Source: Acrocarpospora corrugata (GTDB taxonomy: Bacteria > Actinomycetota > Actinomycetes > Streptosporangiales > Streptosporangiaceae). Taken from it: 64,000 nt of DNA. Where the stretch lies: positions 1 through 64,000 of the forward strand of contig NZ_BLAD01000046.1 in assembly GCF_009687845.1 (NCBI RefSeq). The letters run 5' to 3'. Below the pieces are notes generated by a model that was not told the origin of the DNA, did no database searches, and saw only the letters and a program-made list of their open reading frames with translations. Below are positions 8,522 through 17,593 of the stretch, one piece after another. The translations under genes and the position numbers were made by a program. How positions within the stretch are numbered: the stretch's first letter is position 1; each line of letters starts with the position of its first letter.

Positions 8522-11023
8522 TCACTCCCGGCGGGCGTCCAGGAGGTCCGCCAGTGCGGCCCGGTCGTTGACGCCGGTGCGTTCGTACACCGCGTACAGC
8601 GTGTTGGCCACGGTTCTGATCGACAGGACCAGGCGTTCCGCGATCTCGCGGTTGGTGAGGCCGCGGGCGGCCAGGACGGCCACCTCGCGCTGGCGCGGGG
8701 TCAGGCCGGGGACCTCCAGGTCGAGCAGGGCGAGGGTGTGCGCGCCCTGGCAGCGCCGGGTCAGCGTCCAGGCCCGCGTCTCGGCCGCGCGGGCGCCGCG
8801 GAGCAGTCCCAGGTCCCGGTACGCCAGGGCCGCCGTGGCGGACGCCTCGGCCGCGTGTAAGAGCATGCCGAAGGCTTCGAAGCCGAGGGAGACCTCGTCC
8901 AGGTCGCCGGGGGTGGCGGCGGTGGCGTGCCGTACCAGCAGGGCGCGGAGGGGGCCGTCCACGGTGAGTTCCGCGAGGCGGGCGGCGGCCACGGCCGGGT
9001 GGCCGAGGCGGACGAGGTCGTGCAGGCCGACCATGGCGTAGGTGGGGTAGGGGCTGGCGGCGACCGCCAGGGCGATTTCGACCGCGCCGGTGATGTCGCC
9101 TCTGGCGGCGAGCGTCCAGACGCGGGCGAGCTGGAGCGGGACCTCGGTGGCGGGCCCGGCGGCCACGGCCGCGTCCTGCGCCCTGGCCAGGGTGGCCTCG
9201 GCCGCCGCCACGTCGCCGAGCAGTGCCTGCGCGTGGGCCAGTTCGCCCAGGCAGCTTCCGGCCACGACGCTTCGCGGCGGCAGCAGCGCGACCGCTTCCC
9301 CGGCGGCGGCCAGGGCCTCGCCGACCCGCCCAGCCAGCCGGAGCGCCGTGGCGCGGTAGGCCCCGAACTGGGCGCTGGTGCGGGCCCAGTCGTCCTGGCG
9401 GCGGGCGTGCTCGGCGAGGCGCAGGGCCTCCGGCAGGTCCCCGGTCGACAGAGCGATCCTGATCCGGGCCTCGGTCAGCGAGTTGGTCATGCTCGGGTAG
9501 AGGTCGGCGTCCGGTCCGAGCCTGGCCAGCAGGGTCTCGATCCAGGCCCGGCAGTCGGTGGCCCGGCCGGCGGCGGCCAGCACGAGCGCGCGGGTGACGC
9601 CGCCGGCGCGCATTGCGCGCGAGCTGGGCGGCCCGAGCCGTTGCGCGGCGTCCAGGCGGGCGGTGGCGGCGTCCAGGTCCCCGCCGAACGCGGTGATCGC
9701 TCCGGCGACGAAGCCGAGCCCCTGCCGCCCGTCGACGCTGATCTGGCCGTCGTCGGCCGCGTCCAGCACCTGGAGCGCCTGGTCCAGGCGTCCCAGTCCC
9801 CACTGCAGGTTGAGCGCGCGCGTGGTCGCGCAGTCGACCCGGCGGTCGCCGGTCAGGCCGGACTCCGCCAGCTGCCGGAACACCTCTTCGGCCTCGGCAT
9901 AGCGGTCCTGGTAGCTGAGGATGGTGGCGAGGCTGAGCCGCACCGCGACTCCCCCGCCCGCCTCGATGGCGGCCCTGGCCAGCCGCTCGGCCAGCGCCAG
10001 GTCGCGGACCGATCTGGCCTGCTCGGCGGCGCGGGCGAGCAGGGCCGGGTCGCCGGGCGCGCCGCCGTCGAGCCGCCAGACGGCGATCCTGAGCACGTCC
10101 TCGCGGCGCCGCCCGCCGGTCGCCTCGATCATGGCGGCCAGCCGCCGGAGCACGGCGCGGGTGCGGAGCGTGCCGCACGAGTCCCGGATGACCTCCCCGT
10201 AGAGGGGATGCGCGAGCCGGACCTGGAGGCGCCTGCCGTCCGGCTGCACGGTGATCAGCTGCCGGGTCTCCAGCCGTTCCAGGACCGGGGAGTCCAGGCC
10301 GAGTGGTTCACCGTAGGCGAGGAGTTCGACGGTGTCGCGTTCCTCGGCGGTCAGTTCGCCGATGCGGGCTGCGATCGTCTCGCGCAGCGTGCTGGTCAGG
10401 GTGAGCGTGCCGTGCCAGAGCCAGAGCCCGCCGACGTCCCGCAGCACTCCGGAGAGCACGAGTTCGCGCAGGTAGAGCGGGTTTCCCTGGCTGGTCTCCC
10501 AGAACCGGGCGAGGGCGCCGGTCTCGATCCGGCCGCCGAGGGCGGCGGCGAGCAGGTCTTCGGTCTCGGCCGGTGAGAGCGGCTCCAGATCGAGCCGGGG
10601 CACCAGGTCGTCCTTCCAGAGCGCGACCACCGCGTCCGGCGCCGCCGCGCCCGCGCGGACCGTGGCCAGCACCCGGACCCGGCCGTCCAGGACCAGCCGG
10701 TGCACCAGCGCGGCCGACACCGGATCGAGCAGGTGCGCGTCGTCCACCACCAGCGTGGCCGCGTCGATCGCCGCCGCCGCCCAGCTCAGCGGGTTGCCCG
10801 CCGGCGGCGTCTGCGGCACCAGGTGGGCGAAGGCGCCGAGCGGGATCTCGGCCGCCGACGCGGTGGCCCGCACCCAGGCCACTCCCTCAAGGTCTTGGAC
10901 GGCCTGCGCCACCAGGCGGCTCTTGCCCGCTCCGGCGGGTCCGGTCACGACGATCCCCCGAGCCGCGGACCTCAGCGTCGCCAGCGGCGCCGATCTCCCC
11001 GCGAAGGGCCACGAGCTGGGCAC
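8522..11023 (-). CDS. Large LuxR-family ATP-binding transcriptional regulator (LAL type)
   Basis: LAL regulators are large ATPases with a C-terminal HTH; many activate secondary metabolism or sugar use. From the GTG at 11023 the protein has 833 residues. Walker A is GPAGAGKSR (about 28-36) and Walker B LVVDDAHLL (about 95-103). A long alpha-helical TPR-like middle follows, then the LuxR HTH LTPRQREVAVLAARGLTNRE and following helix near the C-terminus. The start was chosen because coding bias ends here and the frame further upstream lies antisense to rtcB. The divergent rtcB gene begins 114 bp away, but nothing shows that it is the target. Confidence 0.88.
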   Translation of the reverse strand: MPSSWPFAGRSAPLATLRSAARGIVVTGPAGAGKSRLVAQAVQDLEGVAWVRATASAAEIPLGAFAHLVPQTPPAGNPLSWAAAAIDAATLVVDDAHLLDPVSAALVHRLVLDGRVRVLATVRAGAAAPDAVVALWKDDLVPRLDLEPLSPAETEDLLAAALGGRIETGALARFWETSQGNPLYLRELVLSGVLRDVGGLWLWHGTLTLTSTLRETIAARIGELTAEERDTVELLAYGEPLGLDSPVLERLETRQLITVQPDGRRLQVRLAHPLYGEVIRDSCGTLRTRAVLRRLAAMIEATGGRRREDVLRIAVWRLDGGAPGDPALLARAAEQARSVRDLALAERLARAAIEAGGGVAVRLSLATILSYQDRYAEAEEVFRQLAESGLTGDRRVDCATTRALNLQWGLGRLDQALQVLDAADDGQISVDGRQGLGFVAGAITAFGGDLDAATARLDAAQRLGPPSSRAMRAGGVTRALVLAAAGRATDCRAWIETLLARLGPDADLYPSMTNSLTEARIRIALSTGDLPEALRLAEHARRQDDWARTSAQFGAYRATALRLAGRVGEALAAAGEAVALLPPRSVVAGSCLGELAHAQALLGDVAAAEATLARAQDAAVAAGPATEVPLQLARVWTLAARGDITGAVEIALAVAASPYPTYAMVGLHDLVRLGHPAVAAARLAELTVDGPLRALLVRHATAATPGDLDEVSLGFEAFGMLLHAAEASATAALAYRDLGLLRGARAAETRAWTLTRRCQGAHTLALLDLEVPGLTPRQREVAVLAARGLTNREIAERLVLSIRTVANTLYAVYERTGVNDRAALADLLDARRE

Positions 11024-11137
11024 CCGCCGAGCATATTTAAGCCGGCCCCGCTCATGCGAGCCAATTCTCGCCGGCCGTAAAACCAGTGGGATCTCCTCCG
11101 GTGGCTGGGCACACTGGATCCGACGGAAAGGATCATC

Positions 11138-12292
11138 ATGCCGAACGAGGTCGCCCCGAACGTGCTTTCGTGGGCGAGTGACCTGGACCCGGGCGCGGTC
11201 GCGCAGGCCGCGCGGGCCGCCAGGATGAGCATCGTGGCGGGCCATGTCGCGCTCATGCCGGACGCGCACGTCGGCATCGGCGCCACCGTGGGGTCGGTCA
11301 TTCCGACCGAGGGCGCGATCATCCCGTCCGCCGTGGGGGTGGACATCGGCTGCGGCATGATCGCGACCAGGACCTCGCTGCGGGCCGAGGACCTGCCGCA
11401 GTCGCTGGACGCGCTGATGCCGCTGGTGGAGAGCCGCATCCCGGCCGGGGTCGGCAAGGGCCACGACGACAGCACGATCGACCGGGCGCTGGACGAGCTG
11501 GGCCGCCCGCACACCGAGCTGACCGCCAAGCAGGCGCACACCGTGTCCGTGCAGTTCGGCACGCTGGGCTCGGGCAACCACTTCGTCGAGGTCTGCCTGG
11601 ACGAGCGGAGCCGGGTCTGGACGGTGCTGCACTCCGGCTCGCGCGGGATCGGCAACCAGCTGGCGACCCGGCACATCGTGGACGCCAAGAACATGATGGC
11701 GCGGCAGGCGATCGCGCTGGAGGACCCGGCGATGGCCTACCTGGTCCAGGGCACGCCGGAGTTCACCGCCTACATCGAGGACATGCTGTGGGCGCAGGCG
11801 TACGCGATGGCGTCCCGGGCCCGGATGAACGTGGTGCTCAACAACGCGCTGTTCAGCCTGGTGAAGCGCGGCGAGATGGTGGAGACGATCAACTGTCACC
11901 ACAATTTCGCGCAGCGGGAGCGGCATTTCGGGACCGACCTGTGGATCACCCGGAAGGGCGCGATCAAGGCCGACCGCGGGGATGACGGGGTCATTCCCGG
12001 GTCGATGGGGACGCAGTCGTACATCGTGCGGGGGCGGGGGAACCCGGAGTCGTACAACTCCTGCTCGCATGGGGCCGGGCGGCGGATGTCGCGGGGGCAG
12101 GCGCGGCGGGAGCTGACGGCGCGGTCGCTGCGGGAGGCCATGCGGGGCCGTACCTGGAACGCGAGCAGGGCGGCGGCGCTGGTGGACGAGCACCCGAAGG
12201 CGTACAAGTCCATCGACAAGGTCATGGCCGACCAGCGGGATCTGGTGGAGATCCGGCACACCCTGCATCAGGTCTTCAACTACAAGGGCTGA
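11138..12292 (+). CDS. rtcB: RtcB family RNA ligase
   Basis: RtcB joins RNA 2',3'-cyclic phosphate or 3'-phosphate ends to 5'-OH ends using GTP and Mn2+, for RNA repair. The 384-residue protein has all the expected motifs: GVDIGCGM (67-74, with metal-binding Asp and Cys), GSGNHFVE, HHNFA, MGTQSYIV, and SCSHGAGRRMSR. It is the shorter form common in actinobacteria. A purine-rich ribosome site (GGAAAGG) lies 8-14 bases before ATG 11138. No archease or RNA cyclase gene is adjacent. Confidence 0.93.
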   Translation: MPNEVAPNVLSWASDLDPGAVAQAARAARMSIVAGHVALMPDAHVGIGATVGSVIPTEGAIIPSAVGVDIGCGMIATRTSLRAEDLPQSLDALMPLVESRIPAGVGKGHDDSTIDRALDELGRPHTELTAKQAHTVSVQFGTLGSGNHFVEVCLDERSRVWTVLHSGSRGIGNQLATRHIVDAKNMMARQAIALEDPAMAYLVQGTPEFTAYIEDMLWAQAYAMASRARMNVVLNNALFSLVKRGEMVETINCHHNFAQRERHFGTDLWITRKGAIKADRGDDGVIPGSMGTQSYIVRGRGNPESYNSCSHGAGRRMSRGQARRELTARSLREAMRGRTWNASRAAALVDEHPKAYKSIDKVMADQRDLVEIRHTLHQVFNYKG

Positions 12293-12332
12293 CGACGCCA
12301 ACCATTCCGGGGGTTGATCCCGTATACGGGGT

Positions 12333-12869
12333 GTGGTGGATGGATATGAGGGGTTTCGTGAGTTCGTGCTGGCGCGCGGTCCCGCGCTCATGGGGACCGC
12401 GTACCTGCTGACGGGCGAACGGCACCTGGCCGAGGACCTGCTGCAGATCGTGCTGTCCAGGCTGGCGGCGCGGTGGCAGCGGATCGAGCGGGACGGCAAC
12501 CCGGAGGCGTACGCCAGGACGGCTCTCTACCGGGAGTCGGTCTCCTGGTGGCGGGTGCGGCGGAACCGGGAGGTGGCCGTCGCCGAGATCGCCGACGCGA
12601 CCGGAACCGACGATTTCACCCACGCCTCGGTACGGCGGCTGGTCCTCCAGCGGGCGATGGCGCGGCTGACGCCCCGGCAGCGGGCGGTGCTGGTCCTGCG
12701 GTTCTACGAGGACCTCGGCGAGGCGGAGACGGCCCGGCTGCTCGGGTGCTCCGCGGGGACGGTGAAGAGCCAGACCCATCACGCGCTGCGGCGGCTGCGG
12801 AGCATCGCGCCCGAGCTGGCCGAGCTGCTCGCCGAGACGGATTCCGCACGGTCGGGAGGTGCCAGATGA
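12333..12869 (+). CDS. SigE-family (sigma-24-like) RNA polymerase sigma factor
   Basis: An ECF-type sigma factor of 178 residues. Region 2 is at about residues 5-75 (REFVLARGPALMGTAYLLTG, then AEDLLQIVLSRL). Region 4 is at about 105-165, with ARLTPRQRAVLVLRFYEDL and an HTH ending GTVKSQTHHALRRL. This is the SigE-family signature of actinobacteria, distinct from E. coli sigma-E. Its stop overlaps the next gene by ATGA, and that product is probably its membrane partner. Confidence 0.9.
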   Translation: MVDGYEGFREFVLARGPALMGTAYLLTGERHLAEDLLQIVLSRLAARWQRIERDGNPEAYARTALYRESVSWWRVRRNREVAVAEIADATGTDDFTHASVRRLVLQRAMARLTPRQRAVLVLRFYEDLGEAETARLLGCSAGTVKSQTHHALRRLRSIAPELAELLAETDSARSGGAR

Positions 12870-14044
12870 CAGGTTTGCGCGAGACCTTGCGGGAGATCGC
12901 CGACAGCGGTCCGCCGATCGGGGGCATGGCGGAACGCGCGATCAGGCGGGCCAGGCGGCGGCGGGCGCGCGCGGTGTTCGCGCCGCTGCTGGCGGCGGCG
13001 CTGGTGACGGCGACGGTCGCGGTGGTGACGCTGGTGCGGCCGGCGGACCAGGAGGCCGTGCTCGGCGTGCCGGACCAGGCGATCACGGTCGCCGCCGAGC
13101 CGCCCCGGCCGCTGCCCGGGGGTGGCACCGCGCCGATCGTGCTCGCCTACACGGTGCAGTGCGACCATCGCGGAGTGCCGGGCTGCGCCCAGTGGCGGGT
13201 GCGCACCACCGAGGGCGCGGAATTCCGGGTGGCGGACGGGTTCGAACCGGACCCGCGCGCCCGGATGTACGCCCATCTCGGCGCGCTGGCGGTCTCGCCG
13301 GACGGGACCAGACTCGCCTACTTCGACCAGGACGCGCGGCTGGCCGTCCTGGACGTCACGACCGGCAGGAAGACCCTGACCGCGTTCCCCGCCGACCGGG
13401 CCGCGATCGGGAAGGACATGGTGAACATCACCTGGTCGGCGTCCGGCGCCTGGCTCTCGATCGACTTCACGCCGGTCTATTCCGCCGCCCCGACCCCGCG
13501 GGCCGTCGTCATGGACCTCGCGGGCCGGAACATCACCACCCTGGACGCCGGCTGCTGTGTGCTCGGTGTGGCCGACGACGGCTCCTACCCGGTACAGGCC
13601 CCGGCGCCGCCCGCGAAGATCTTCCGCCCGAGCGAGCAGGCCCCCCTGCGCATGTTCGAGGCGGACGGCGACTCCCACGCCGTCGTGCCGTCGGGGGCGG
13701 GCGCGCAAGAGGAGGGGTACCCGTACCTGCCGGCCTACGCCAGGGTCTCCCCGGACGGGACGCGGCTCGCCCTGCTGAGCAACCGCGGCAGGAACACGGA
13801 GCTGAGCCTGATCGACACGGCCGACGGCCGGGTCGGCCCTGTGCACGTTCCCACCCAGCTGCAGCGGGAGGAGGGCCCGCCGGAGCTGGCGGGCTGGCGG
13901 GACGCGGCGACGGTGCTGGTGTGGAAACGCTGGTCGGGCGCGGAGGTCTACGCGGTGGACGTGAACACCGCTCTGACCACCCGGCGGCTGACCTTCGAAG
14001 GGAAGACGCCGTTCCGGATCAGCCTGGCCACACTCCTGATCTAG
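12866..14044 (+). CDS. Membrane-anchored beta-propeller-like protein, partner of the sigma factor
   Basis: The 392-residue product is translationally coupled to the sigma gene. A short basic cytoplasmic N-terminus (residues 1-37) is followed by one membrane segment (about 38-57, APLLAAALVTATVAVVTLV). The extracellular part of about 330 residues contains repeated WD40/TolB-like blades, for example VSPDGTRLAYFDQDARLAVLD and RVSPDGTRLALLSNRGRNTE (each under 21 residues). By position it resembles sensors or anti-sigma-like proteins paired with SigE-family factors. No zinc anti-sigma motif (HxxxCxxC) is present, so the regulatory role is inferred only from context. It overlaps the convergent ubiA-like gene by 4 bp (CTAG). 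Confidence 0.75.
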   Translation: MTGLRETLREIADSGPPIGGMAERAIRRARRRRARAVFAPLLAAALVTATVAVVTLVRPADQEAVLGVPDQAITVAAEPPRPLPGGGTAPIVLAYTVQCDHRGVPGCAQWRVRTTEGAEFRVADGFEPDPRARMYAHLGALAVSPDGTRLAYFDQDARLAVLDVTTGRKTLTAFPADRAAIGKDMVNITWSASGAWLSIDFTPVYSAAPTPRAVVMDLAGRNITTLDAGCCVLGVADDGSYPVQAPAPPAKIFRPSEQAPLRMFEADGDSHAVVPSGAGAQEEGYPYLPAYARVSPDGTRLALLSNRGRNTELSLIDTADGRVGPVHVPTQLQREEGPPELAGWRDAATVLVWKRWSGAEVYAVDVNTALTTRRLTFEGKTPFRISLATLLI

Positions 14045-14886
14045 ACACCCTGGACCAGGAGCAGGGTGACGCCGACGGCGGCCACGGCGATGGCCGTCAG
14101 GAAGGGCGCGCGCGGGTGCCGTGCCCCGAACACCCAGCTCGCCGCCGTCAGCAGGGAGGCGGCGGCGAGCGCGGCCCAGCCCGCGATTCCCGGCGTCCCC
14201 GGCGGCCCGATCACCAGCAGCCCGGCGGCCAGCAGCAGCGGCACGGGCGCGAGCACGCGGACCCGGCGGGCGCCGAGCCGCTGCGGCAGGCCGCGCACCC
14301 CGGTGGCCAGGTCGGCGTCGATGTCGGGCAGCACGTTGGCCAGATGCGCCCCGAACCCCAGCAGCGCCGCCGCCCCCACCGCCCACCAGGCCGGCTGGGG
14401 AGTCCCGGGCAGACCGGCCGCGACGAACACCGGCACCAGCCCGAACGCCACCGTGTACGGCGCCCAGGACAGCACGGTGGCCTTCACCCCCAGGTTGTAC
14501 GCCCACGCCACCGCCACCGCGCTGACGTGCACGGCCGCCGCCGGCACCCCCGACAGCAGCGACAGCGGCACGCACAGCACCAGCGCCACCGCCGCCGCGA
14601 TCCCGACCGCGGCCGGGCTGATCAGCCCGAGCGCGACCGGCTTGCCGCGCTGCCCGGTGGCGGTGTCCCTGGCCGCGTCCACGGCGTCGTTGCACCACCC
14701 GACCGACAGCTGCCCCGCCAGCACGGCCAGCGCCACCCCCGCGCAGTCCGCGACCGGCCGCCCGCTCCCCGCCACCAGCGCGGTGACCAGAGCCGTGACG
14801 GCCAGGGTGGGCCCGGGATGGCAGGCCGCCACCAGCCCGTGCACGGGCGTGAACCGGACGATGACCGGGGGCGCGGGGTCGCTCAC
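14041..14886 (-). CDS. UbiA family prenyltransferase
   Basis: Integral membrane prenyltransferases of this family attach isoprenyl chains to aromatic acceptors. From the GTG at 14886 there are 281 residues, rich in about eight hydrophobic helices. The Mg-binding motif NDxxDxxxD is seen at residues 66-74 (NDAVDAARD), and a second Asp-rich motif at LPDIDADLATG. It diverges from a type III PKS gene 127 bp away, and the PKS operon also encodes a methyltransferase and a monooxygenase, so prenylation of a resorcinol, pyrone or quinone product is plausible. Further upstream in-frame ATGs exist, but the conserved sequence starts near this GTG. Confidence 0.85.
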   Translation of the reverse strand: MSDPAPPVIVRFTPVHGLVAACHPGPTLAVTALVTALVAGSGRPVADCAGVALAVLAGQLSVGWCNDAVDAARDTATGQRGKPVALGLISPAAVGIAAAVALVLCVPLSLLSGVPAAAVHVSAVAVAWAYNLGVKATVLSWAPYTVAFGLVPVFVAAGLPGTPQPAWWAVGAAALLGFGAHLANVLPDIDADLATGVRGLPQRLGARRVRVLAPVPLLLAAGLLVIGPPGTPGIAGWAALAAASLLTAASWVFGARHPRAPFLTAIAVAAVGVTLLLVQGV

Positions 14887-15013
14887 AGACCCGGAATGCC
14901 CTCCCTGCGCATCACTTACACCGTGATTAGGGGGGCATGTCCCCCGACGGGGGGTGGGCGAGGTGAAGATGGGCATTAGTGACCCGACAGGTACCTGTGA
15001 GACGGGGAGCCGG

Positions 15014-16060
15014 ATGTCCCGTATTGCCGCCGTTTGTGGTGTTCTGCCGCCGAATCGCTATCCGCAGGCCGAGATCACCGACGCGGTCGCGCGGATGTGT
15101 CCCGGAGCCGATCGACGCGTCCTGGAGCGCCTGCACCGCAGCGCGAAAGTGGAGCACCGCCATCTCGTGCTGCCGCTGGACGGCTACGCCAAGGTGTCCG
15201 GCTTCGGCATGGCCAACGACCTCTTCATCGAGGCCGCCCTGGAGCTGGGCGAGGCGGCCGTCACCGGCGCGCTGGCCGAGGCCGGGCTGACCCCGGCCGA
15301 CGTCGACATGATCATGTTCACCTCGGTGACCGGGATCGCCGCGCCGTCCATCGAGGCCAGGCTGGCCGGCCGGCTCGGGCTGCGCCCGGACGTGAAACGG
15401 GTGCCCGTCTTCGGGCTCGGCTGCGTGGCCGGGGCCGCCGGGATCGCCCGGCTGCACGACTACCTGCGCGGCTGGCCGGAGCAGGTGGCCGTGCTGCTCT
15501 CGGTCGAGCTGTGCTCGCTGACCCTGCAGCGCGGCGACATCAGCCCCGCCAACCTGGTCGCGGGCGCCCTGTTCGGCGACGGCGCGGCGGCCGTGGTCGC
15601 CGTCGGCGACGCGCGCGCCGGGACGTCCCCGGTGGGCGTGGTGTCCACCCGCAGCCACCTGTACCCCGGCTCCGAGCACGTGATGGGCTGGGACGTGACC
15701 GACACCGGGTTCCGGGTCGTGCTCGACGCCGGAGTGCCCGACGTGGCCAGGGACTACCTGGGCGACGACGTCCGCGGCTTCCTCGGGGAACACGGGCTGA
15801 CCGTCGGGGACGTGTCGGCCTGGGTGTGCCATCCCGGCGGGCCGAAGGTGCTGGAGGCGGTGAGCGAGACCCTGGACCTGCCGCCGGGCGCGCTGGACGT
15901 CACCTGGCGCTCCCTGGCCTCGATCGGCAACCTGTCCTCGGCGTCGGTGCTGCACGTGCTCAGGGACACCATCGCGCTGCGCCCGCCGCCGGGCACGCCG
16001 GGGCTGCTGATCGCGATGGGCCCCGGCTTCTGTTCCGAACTCGTATTGCTGACCTGGTAG
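15014..16060 (+). CDS. Type III polyketide synthase (chalcone/stilbene synthase family)
   Basis: This enzyme condenses malonyl-CoA units onto a starter acyl-CoA and cyclises the chain to resorcinols or pyrones. The 348-residue protein has the full catalytic triad: C137 in GLGCVAGAAG, H273 in VCHPGGPKV and N306 in SIGNLSSAS. The GxGPG-like loop is AMGPGFCSE. The ATG at 15014 is preceded by GGGGAG. Downstream are a methyltransferase and an FAD monooxygenase, the gene order of the srsABC phenolic-lipid operon of Streptomyces griseus. It is therefore likely an SrsA-like alkylresorcinol or alkylpyrone synthase with a fatty starter; the exact chain length is unknown. Confidence 0.92.
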   Translation: MSRIAAVCGVLPPNRYPQAEITDAVARMCPGADRRVLERLHRSAKVEHRHLVLPLDGYAKVSGFGMANDLFIEAALELGEAAVTGALAEAGLTPADVDMIMFTSVTGIAAPSIEARLAGRLGLRPDVKRVPVFGLGCVAGAAGIARLHDYLRGWPEQVAVLLSVELCSLTLQRGDISPANLVAGALFGDGAAAVVAVGDARAGTSPVGVVSTRSHLYPGSEHVMGWDVTDTGFRVVLDAGVPDVARDYLGDDVRGFLGEHGLTVGDVSAWVCHPGGPKVLEAVSETLDLPPGALDVTWRSLASIGNLSSASVLHVLRDTIALRPPPGTPGLLIAMGPGFCSELVLLTW

Positions 16061-16070
16061 GACGGCCGAC

Positions 16071-16580
16071 ATGTGGTACACGCTGCTGGTCCTGCTGGTC
16101 GGGGTGGAACGGGTCGCCGAACTGGTGGTGGCGCGGCGCAACGAGGCGTGGAGCCGGAGACGCGGCGCCGTCGTGTCCGGTCAGGGGCACTATCCGTGGA
16201 TGGTCGCGCTGCACACCGGGCTGCTGGCGGGCTGCCTGGCCGAGGTGTACGCGACCGGCCGGCCGTTCCTGCCGTGGCTCGGCTGGCCGATGCTGGCCCT
16301 GGTCGTGGCCGCGCAGGGGCTGCGCTGGTGGTGCATCAGGACGCTGGGGCGGCAGTGGAACACGCGGGTGATCGTGGTTCCTGGGCTGCCGCTGGTGACC
16401 GGCGGGCCGTACCGGTGGCTGCGGCATCCGAACTATGTGGCGGTGGCCGTGGAGGGGGCGGCGCTGCCGCTGACGCACACCGCCTGGGTGACCGCGCTGG
16501 TGTTCACCGTGCTGAACGCGGTGCTGATGGTGGTCAGGATCCGGTGCGAGGAGGCCGCGCTACGCCTCGCCGCGACGTGA
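16071..16580 (+). CDS. Isoprenylcysteine carboxyl methyltransferase-like membrane methyltransferase (SrsB-like)
   Basis: The 169-residue membrane protein has four hydrophobic segments and the ICMT-family C-terminal SAM motif: TGGPYRWLRHPNYVAVAVE, then RIRCEEAALR. In the srs operon the equivalent enzyme O-methylates the resorcinol made by the type III PKS. It lies 10 bp after the PKS gene and overlaps the following monooxygenase gene by 4 bp (GTGA), so all three are co-expressed. Confidence 0.85.
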   Translation: MWYTLLVLLVGVERVAELVVARRNEAWSRRRGAVVSGQGHYPWMVALHTGLLAGCLAEVYATGRPFLPWLGWPMLALVVAAQGLRWWCIRTLGRQWNTRVIVVPGLPLVTGGPYRWLRHPNYVAVAVEGAALPLTHTAWVTALVFTVLNAVLMVVRIRCEEAALRLAAT

Positions 16581-17593
16581 TCGACCTGATCGTGGCGGGC
16601 GGCGGCCCCGCCGGGCTGGCCACGGCAATCAGGGCCAGGCTGGCCGGGCTGACGGCGGTGGTGGTCGAGCCGCGGACCGGCCCGATCGACAAGGCGTGCG
16701 GGGAGGGCCTGATGCCGACCGGCGCCGAGGCGCTGGCCGCCCTCGGCGTCACCGTGGCCGGCCACCCGCTGCGCGGCATCCGCTACCTGGACGGGCGGCA
16801 CGACGTCGCCGCCGGCTTCCCGGGCGGGCGCAGCGGCCTGGGCGTGCGCCGTACCACCCTGCACGCCGCACTCGCCGCCCGCGCGGCCGGCCTCGGCGTC
16901 GAGGTGGTGACCGGCCGGATCGAGGAGTTACGGCAGTTCCCCGGCCACGTGGCGGCGGCCGGGCTGACGGGCCGCTGGCTCGTCGCGGCCGACGGCCTGC
17001 ACTCCCCCGTCCGGACCATGACCGGCTTGTCCCGCCCCTTCTCCGGAGTCCGCAGGTACGGCCTGCGCCGCCACTACGCGATCAAACCGTGGACCGACTT
17101 CGTGGAGGTGCACTGGGCCCCGGAAGGCGAGGCCTACGTCACCCCCGTCGGCCCCGACCTGGTCGGCGTGGCCGTGCTGAGCTCGCTCCGCCGCCCCTAC
17201 CACGAGCACCTGGCCGAGTTCCCCGCCCTGGCCGCCCGCCTGGACGGGTGCGACTCCACCCAGGTCCGCGGCGCGGGCCCGCTCCGGCAGCGCGCCACCG
17301 CCCGGGTGGCCGGGCGGGTGCTCCTGGTCGGCGACGCCGCGGGCTACGTGGACGCCATCACCGGGGAGGGCCTGTCGCTCGCCCTGCGGTCGGCCGACGC
17401 GCTGGTCGGCTGCCTCACCGAAGGCAGGCAGGACGCCTACGAACGCCGCTGGCGGCGCCTGTCGGTCAAGCATCGGGCGTTAACCGCGGCGCTCCTCGCG
17501 GCCAGGACCGCCCGGCCGACCGCCCAGCTCATCGTCCCGGCCGCGCACGCCCTGCCCGGCGTCTTCCGGGCCGCCGTCGCAATGCTGGCCTGA
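16577..17593 (+). CDS. FAD-dependent monooxygenase / hydroxylase (SrsC-like)
   Basis: The GTG at 16577 overlaps the previous stop and gives 338 residues. The dinucleotide-binding loop is at 8-13 (GGGPAG), the DG motif in LVAADGLHSPVR, and the GD flavin motif in VLLVGDAAGYVDAITGEG. This is the class A flavoprotein hydroxylase pattern, also like geranylgeranyl reductases. By analogy with SrsC it would hydroxylate the methylated phenolic lipid and open the way to a quinone. It is the last gene of the operon; the 3' end overlaps a convergent ArsR-type frame. Confidence 0.88.
   Translation: MIDLIVAGGGPAGLATAIRARLAGLTAVVVEPRTGPIDKACGEGLMPTGAEALAALGVTVAGHPLRGIRYLDGRHDVAAGFPGGRSGLGVRRTTLHAALAARAAGLGVEVVTGRIEELRQFPGHVAAAGLTGRWLVAADGLHSPVRTMTGLSRPFSGVRRYGLRRHYAIKPWTDFVEVHWAPEGEAYVTPVGPDLVGVAVLSSLRRPYHEHLAEFPALAARLDGCDSTQVRGAGPLRQRATARVAGRVLLVGDAAGYVDAITGEGLSLALRSADALVGCLTEGRQDAYERRWRRLSVKHRALTAALLAARTARPTAQLIVPAAHALPGVFRAAVAMLA

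Noticed and set aside
8522-12499. LuxR frame extended to 1325 residues
   Set aside because: The extra N-terminal part is antisense to rtcB and has no regulator features; the GTG at 11023 fits the start of coding bias.
13235-13255. GGTTCGAACC-like T-loop, possible tRNA
   Set aside because: It lies inside a coding gene with no acceptor or anticodon stems around it; a similar hit near 43076 was rejected for the same reason.
14931-14957. G-run/C-run/G-run segment (GGGGGGCATGTCCCCC then GACGGGGGG) as a terminator or regulatory hairpin
   Set aside because: It sits in the divergent promoter region between ubiA and the PKS gene. It could fold two ways, but no consistent role could be supported.
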